Positions 59,874-64,000 of a stretch of DNA of 64,000 nucleotides are shown in pieces. A program made the translations under genes and the position numbers. The notes under the pieces were generated by a model. The model was not told the origin of the DNA and searched no databases. It saw nothing but the letters and a program-made list of their open reading frames with translations. How positions within the stretch are numbered: position 1 is the first letter of the stretch; every line of letters begins with the position of its first letter. The stretch is from Mesorhizobium sp. 131-2-1. Its GTDB lineage: Bacteria > Pseudomonadota > Alphaproteobacteria > Rhizobiales > Rhizobiaceae. The stretch lies in contig NZ_AP023247.1 in assembly GCF_016756535.1 (NCBI RefSeq), positions 5,642,501 to 5,706,500 on the forward strand, read 5' to 3'.

Positions 59874-61138
59874 GGTGCTACTCCCTCCGTTGACGGCGTG
59901 AGAGTAGCAGAGCTTGAACCCGGCGCCATGCGGCCGGGGTTGAGGATATGCTTCGGGTCGAATTCGGCCTTGAGCCTTGCCGACAGCGCGGCGAGATGCG
60001 GTGGCTGCGGCTCGAACACCGGCAGGGCGGCACGGTGCGCGGGTGCGGCGCGCACCAGCGTCGCGTGGCCGCCGCCATGTTTCCTGATCAGCCCGCGCAG
60101 CAGACCGGCTTCGGGATCGCCATCGCGCATGCACAGCCATACCAGCCCGCCCTGCCAGTCATAGAAGGCATCGACCGCCGCCTGCATGCGCAGCGTCAGC
60201 ACCATCTGGTGCGCCTGCGACGGCGTCATCGAAACCCGCCACACCGGCTTTTCGCTGCTATCGGCGAACGGCACGCAATCCCTGATGTCACGCCAGACGG
60301 CCCTGGAGGCCTCGCCGGCAATCTCCTGGTGCGGGCCGGCCCGGCCGAGCAGTTCCTTCAGCGTGGCGATGCGGTAGGCGACGGAGGGACCAAAACCCTC
60401 GACGCGCAGCAGCGTCGCGGCATCGCTGCCGAGATGGCCGGCGGCGACGCGCGCGGCGACGCGTTCGGGCAGATGCGCCGCGCTCGACACTTCGGCGCTG
60501 GAGCCGAGCGCCAGCGCCATGGCAGCCGTGGCCTCATCGTCGAGCAGGCCGCGGATGGCGAGCGTCACCTCGGTCTCGGCCGCCGGCAGCACCTTGAAGG
60601 TGACGTCGGTGAGCACGGCAAGCGTCCCCCAGCTTCCCGCCATCAGCTTGGAAAGATCGTAGCCGGTGACGTTCTTGACGACGCGGCCGCCGGATTTGAA
60701 GGCCTCGGCGCGACCGGAAACCGCCGCTATGCCGAGGATATGGTCGCGCGCGGCCCCCGCCTTCAACCGGCGCGGGCCGGACAGGTTGGCGGCAAGCGCG
60801 CCACCGATGGTGCCGTTCTTGCCCCCTTGGCCCGGCTCGCCGCCGAGCAGCGGGCCATAGCCCATCGGCTCGAATGCGAATTGCTGGCCGTTTTCGGCGA
60901 GCAGCTTTTCGATCTCGGCGAGCGACGTGCCCGCCCTTGCCGAGAGCACCAGTTCGGCCGGCTCGTAGAGCGTGACGCCGGTGAGCTTCGACAGGTCGAG
61001 CGTGTGCTCGGTTTGCAGCGGACGGCCGATGCCGCGCTTGGAGCCGTGGCCGAGGATTTCCAGCGGCGCCTCTTCGGCCGCTGCCCATTGGACCGTGGAG
61101 AGGACTTCGGCGGATGTGGATGGGGTGAAGGCGGTCAT
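59870..61138 (-). CDS. glcE: Glycolate oxidase FAD-binding subunit
   Basis: This 422-aa protein has a PCMH-type FAD domain: LVLSARAGTSLAEIEKLL, PLLGGEPGQGGKNGTIGGAL, SGGRVVKNVTGYDLSKLMAG and the C-terminal FDPKHILNPGRM. It is shorter than GlcD, as usual for GlcE. The ATG giving MTAFTPST is chosen; the open frame before it runs into an intergenic repeat. Confidence 0.93.
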   Translation of the reverse strand: MTAFTPSTSAEVLSTVQWAAAEEAPLEILGHGSKRGIGRPLQTEHTLDLSKLTGVTLYEPAELVLSARAGTSLAEIEKLLAENGQQFAFEPMGYGPLLGGEPGQGGKNGTIGGALAANLSGPRRLKAGAARDHILGIAAVSGRAEAFKSGGRVVKNVTGYDLSKLMAGSWGTLAVLTDVTFKVLPAAETEVTLAIRGLLDDEATAAMALALGSSAEVSSAAHLPERVAARVAAGHLGSDAATLLRVEGFGPSVAYRIATLKELLGRAGPHQEIAGEASRAVWRDIRDCVPFADSSEKPVWRVSMTPSQAHQMVLTLRMQAAVDAFYDWQGGLVWLCMRDGDPEAGLLRGLIRKHGGGHATLVRAAPAHRAALPVFEPQPPHLAALSARLKAEFDPKHILNPGRMAPGSSSATLTPSTEGVAP

Positions 61139-61198
61139 GGGCGAATGCCTTTCCTCGCCCCCGCGGAGCGGGGGAGAGGAGATAGGCCGCGTTCCTCC

Positions 61199-61357
61199 AC
61201 ACCCCCCTCTGTCCTGCCGGACATCTCCCCCGCAAGGGGGGAGATTGGCAGCTTCACCGCCTCGCCTTCCTGGCAACGCTGGGGATTAGCGAAAGCCGAG
61301 GCGGCATCCGATCTCCCCCCTTGCGGGGGAGATGTCCGGCAGGACAGAGGGGGGTGT
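61199..61357. repeat. Large inverted repeat between glcD and glcE
   Basis: Two arms of about 47 bp (61199-61245 and 61311-61357) are near-perfect inverted copies, each containing CTGTCCTGCCGGACATCTCC or its complement and GCAAGGGGGGAGAT-type ends. A smaller hairpin lies at 61155-61178. The arm sequence differs from the two other RIME-like repeats here, so this is a second family. It splits the glc unit and may modulate downstream mRNA. Confidence 0.88.
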
Positions 61358-61377
61358 TCAAGCGCCAACGTATCCAC

Positions 61378-62874
61378 TCAAAACCTCGGAATGTCCGGAA
61401 ACGCCACCTGCCCCCGATGCACGTGCATGCGGCCGAGTTCGGCGCAGCGGCGGAGCTGCGGGAAGACCTTGCCGGGGTTGAGCAGATGGTTGGGGTCGAA
61501 GGCGCATTTGACGCGCATCTGCTGGTCGAGGTCGACCTGGTTGAACATTTCCGGCATCAGGTCGCGCTTCTCGACGCCAACGCCATGCTCGCCGGTGAGC
61601 ACGCCGCCGACCTTGACGCAGAGCCGCAGGATATCGGCGCCGAAGCTCTCGGCCTTGTCGAGCTCGCCCGGCACGTTGGCGTCGTAGAGGATCAGCGGGT
61701 GAAGATTGCCGTCGCCGGCGTGGAAGACATTGGCGACGCCAAGTCCGTATTTCTCCGACAGCTCGCGCATGCCGGCGAGCACGCGCGGCAGTTCCTTGCG
61801 CGGGATGGTGCCGTCCATGCAGTAATAGTCGGGCGAGATGCGGCCGACCGCCGGGAAAGCCGCCTTGCGGCCGGCCCAGAAGCTCAGCCGCTCCTGTTCC
61901 GCCTGCGAGATGCGGCAGGTGGTCGAGCCGTTGCGGTAGGCGATCGCCTCGACGAGGCCGATCAGGTGGTCGACCTCGACGCCCGGTCCATCCAGCTCGA
62001 CAATCAGCAGTGCCTCGACGTCGAGCGGATAGCCGGCATGGACGAAATCCTCCGCGGCGTGGATCGCCGGGCGGTCCATCATCTCCATGCCGCCGGGGAT
62101 GATGCCGGCGCCGATGATGTCGGCAACGCATTGCCCACCCTGCTCGCTGGTCGGAAAACCGATCAGAAGCGCGCGCGCTGTCTCCGGCTTCTTCAGGATG
62201 CGCACTGTGACCTCGGTGACGACGCCGAGCAGGCCTTCGGAGCCGGTCATGACGCCGAGCAGGTCGTAGCCTTCAGCGTCGAGGTGGCGGCCGCCCAGCC
62301 GAACCACCTCGCCGTTCATCAAGACCATCTCGATGCCCAGCACATTGTTGGCGGTCAGCCCATATTTCAGGCAATGCACGCCGCCCGAATTCTCCGCGAC
62401 GTTGCCGCCGATCGAGCAGGCGATCTGGGAGGATGGATCGGGGGCGTAGTAAAAGCCCTCCTGCTCGACGGCGGTGGTGATGCCGAGATTGGTGACGCCC
62501 GGCTGGGCGACGACGATACGGTTCTGAAAGTCGATCTCGAGAATGCGGTTGAAGCGGCTCATGACCAGCAGCACGGCATCCTCGAGCGGCAGCGCGCCGC
62601 CCGACAGCGAGGTGCCCGAACCGCGCGGCACGACGCGGATGTTGCGGCCGTTGCAATATTTCAGCACACGAGAGACCTGCGCCACGGTCTCAGGCAGCAC
62701 CACGACCAGCGGCAGCTGCCGATAGGCAGTGAGGCCATCGCTCTCGAAGGCGCGCATCTCATTGGCGGCGTCGACGACACCCTCGCCCGGCACGATGATG
62801 CGCATGTCGGCGACGATCTCGGCGCGCCGGCGCATCGTGTCGGCGTCTGGCTTCGGCATGGCAAGGCCGGACAT
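61378..62874 (-). CDS. glcD: Glycolate oxidase catalytic subunit
   Basis: This 498-aa flavoprotein has a PCMH FAD domain (VVPRGSGTSLSGGALPLEDA, then VAQPGVTNLGITTAVEQEG and IGGNVAENSGGVHCLKYG). The FAD-oxidase C domain carries VFHAGDGNLHPLILYD with the substrate/metal His pair, GEHGVGVEKRDLM, and CAFDPNHLLNPGKVFP. GlcD oxidises glycolate to glyoxylate. In this genome it may also serve glycolate released by OiaX. Confidence 0.95.
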   Translation of the reverse strand: MSGLAMPKPDADTMRRRAEIVADMRIIVPGEGVVDAANEMRAFESDGLTAYRQLPLVVVLPETVAQVSRVLKYCNGRNIRVVPRGSGTSLSGGALPLEDAVLLVMSRFNRILEIDFQNRIVVAQPGVTNLGITTAVEQEGFYYAPDPSSQIACSIGGNVAENSGGVHCLKYGLTANNVLGIEMVLMNGEVVRLGGRHLDAEGYDLLGVMTGSEGLLGVVTEVTVRILKKPETARALLIGFPTSEQGGQCVADIIGAGIIPGGMEMMDRPAIHAAEDFVHAGYPLDVEALLIVELDGPGVEVDHLIGLVEAIAYRNGSTTCRISQAEQERLSFWAGRKAAFPAVGRISPDYYCMDGTIPRKELPRVLAGMRELSEKYGLGVANVFHAGDGNLHPLILYDANVPGELDKAESFGADILRLCVKVGGVLTGEHGVGVEKRDLMPEMFNQVDLDQQMRVKCAFDPNHLLNPGKVFPQLRRCAELGRMHVHRGQVAFPDIPRF

Positions 62875-63034
62875 GAGGCAGCCTCTTCGCTTGACTGGTC
62901 AAAATCTTTTACCAGCCGTCGACGCTTGTTGCAAACCCTGCTTTGGTCGAGAGCGCCTGCGGGGGCGAGCGTCCTGCTTGCGCAGCGGCAATCTGCCGCT
63001 GCGCGTCGATCATATCTGGCGGAAGATGGGCGGC

Positions 63035-64000
63035 CTATTCGCCCGGATGTTTCGCCGGCTCGGAATGCATGCGCCGTACACGACGCACGCCCCACCAGAC
63101 GAGCAGGATGGCGACCGGCACCGCTGCAGCGGTAACGACTTCGGGCGCAAAGGCATGACCGAAGATCGAGGCGCCCTTGGCTAGATAGGAGATGAGGCCG
63201 ACGACATAGTAGGACACGGCGGCGACGGAGAGGCCTTCCACCGTCTGCTGCAGGCGCAATTGCAGGCGGGCGCGATTGTTCATCGAGGCCAGAAGGTCGC
63301 GGTTCTGCTTTTCGACCTCGACGTCGACCCAGGTGCGCAGAAGCGTGGTGGCGCGGGTGAGTTTTCGCGACAGATTGGCCTGGCGCTCCTCGACCGAACG
63401 GCAGGTGCGCATCGCCGGCGCGACGCGCCGCTGCAGGAAGCCAGCCCAGGTGTCGTAGCCGGGCACCGCCTCCTCTTCCAGCGCCTCCAGCCGCTCGCTG
63501 ACAATGCCGTCGTAGGCGCGGCTGGCGCCGAAACGGTACAGGCTGGAAGCAGCGTCGGCCTCCAGCTCGGCGGCCAGTTCCGTCAGGTCGGCGAGCAGCG
63601 TCTGGCTGTCGCGGGTCTCGGCGACCTTCATTTCCAGCGTGGTCTGCGCCAGCCTGTCCTCGATGCGGCGGGCGCGGCCCGACAGCGTCAGAGCCAGCGG
63701 CAGGCCAAGCATGGCCAGCGTGCGGTAGGTTTCGATGTCGATCAGCCGCTGCGACAGCGCGCCGGTCCGCGCCGGCGTCAGGCCGCGATCGAGCACCAGC
63801 ATCCGCGTCATGCCGTCGCCATCCTGGCGGAAATCGGTGACGATTGCGGCATTGCCGCGCTCGACCAGCGAATAGCACAGGCTGGTCGGATCGAAGCCGG
63901 CGATCAGCCTTTCGCTCGCCTGCGTCCATTTGCGGATTTCCAGCCTGATGCCGGAAATCACCGTTCCGGGCGGCGAAAAGCCGTTGCCGAAAGGCGTATC
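63035..64000 (-). CDS. DUF3422 family membrane-anchored protein (5' partial)
   Basis: The frame is open to the window edge; the visible 321 residues are the C-terminal part. Helical segments with heptad character (residues around AELEADAASSLYRFGASRAY and NRDLLASMNNRARLQLRLQQ) are followed by two membrane helices (LSVAAVSYYVVGLISYLAKG and VVTAAAVPVAILLVWWGV) and a basic tail. This is the DUF3422 (COG4949) arrangement. The function is unknown. The GTG near 63961 is internal, not a start. Confidence 0.85.
   Translation of the reverse strand, partial: DTPFGNGFSPPGTVISGIRLEIRKWTQASERLIAGFDPTSLCYSLVERGNAAIVTDFRQDGDGMTRMLVLDRGLTPARTGALSQRLIDIETYRTLAMLGLPLALTLSGRARRIEDRLAQTTLEMKVAETRDSQTLLADLTELAAELEADAASSLYRFGASRAYDGIVSERLEALEEEAVPGYDTWAGFLQRRVAPAMRTCRSVEERQANLSRKLTRATTLLRTWVDVEVEKQNRDLLASMNNRARLQLRLQQTVEGLSVAAVSYYVVGLISYLAKGASIFGHAFAPEVVTAAAVPVAILLVWWGVRRVRRMHSEPAKHPGE

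Overview
The window looks like chromosome of a Mesorhizobium-type alphaproteobacterium (Rhizobiales). The reasons are high GC, dense 4-bp ATGA gene overlaps, a short-form HisG paired with HisZ, many rhizobial intergenic palindromes, and a guaA 3' end that appears to be an integration hotspot. About 55 intact genes are supported, plus several partial or broken ones. No rRNA, tRNA, CRISPR array or IS transposase was recognised. All calls come from reading the sequence and from family knowledge; no database search was run.

Region 1 (1-14242) is a D-apiose utilisation locus. It carries two ribose-type ABC importers. The first has an ATPase fused to a permease (cut by the window edge) plus a second permease. 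The second has a binding protein, a DUF2291 lipoprotein, a double ATPase and a permease. The enzymes are ApsD (D-apiose dehydrogenase), ApnL (lactonase), ApnO (oxidoisomerase), OiaK (DUF1537 kinase) and OiaX (RuBisCO-like protein). This is the branch that gives 3-phosphoglycerate plus glycolate. A GntR/FadR regulator sits inside, and a shared motif precedes apnO, the binding-protein gene and oiaX. A glycolate oxidase operon (glcD-glcE-glcF) at 58-63 kb could take the glycolate.

Region 2 (about 14.4-33.3 kb) is accessory DNA between two direct repeats of about 225 bp. Each repeat ends in the last 18 bp of guaA, and the right one is the real guaA end. An AlpA-type regulator lies just inside the left repeat, and no integrase is present. 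The cargo suggests redox and metal stress: three related LysR regulators, a peroxiredoxin-like protein, a flavin disulfide reductase, a type II NADH dehydrogenase, DUF302, a cupin, and a bufferin-type operon (DUF2282, DUF692, DUF2063, DoxX). There is also decay: a bdhA/patatin deletion joint, a patatin without its nucleophile, and a quinone oxidoreductase gene with an in-frame stop.

Region 3 (33.25-64 kb) is mostly core genome: guaA, a MarR regulator, an MTA/SAH nucleosidase, a thioesterase, an RsmB-type methyltransferase, aquaporin, katG/oxyR, a Ca2+/H+ antiporter, acyl-CoA synthetase, hisS-hisZ-hisG, tag, an L,D-transpeptidase, a FolD variant, glcDEF and a DUF3422 protein. Within it, 42.7-47.2 kb holds an unusual three-gene set: a 930-aa membrane protein with a DxDDTA motif, a UbiA-type prenyltransferase and a GT2 glycosyltransferase. 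Two genes here (35.4 kb and 48.4 kb) carry apparent single-base frameshifts.
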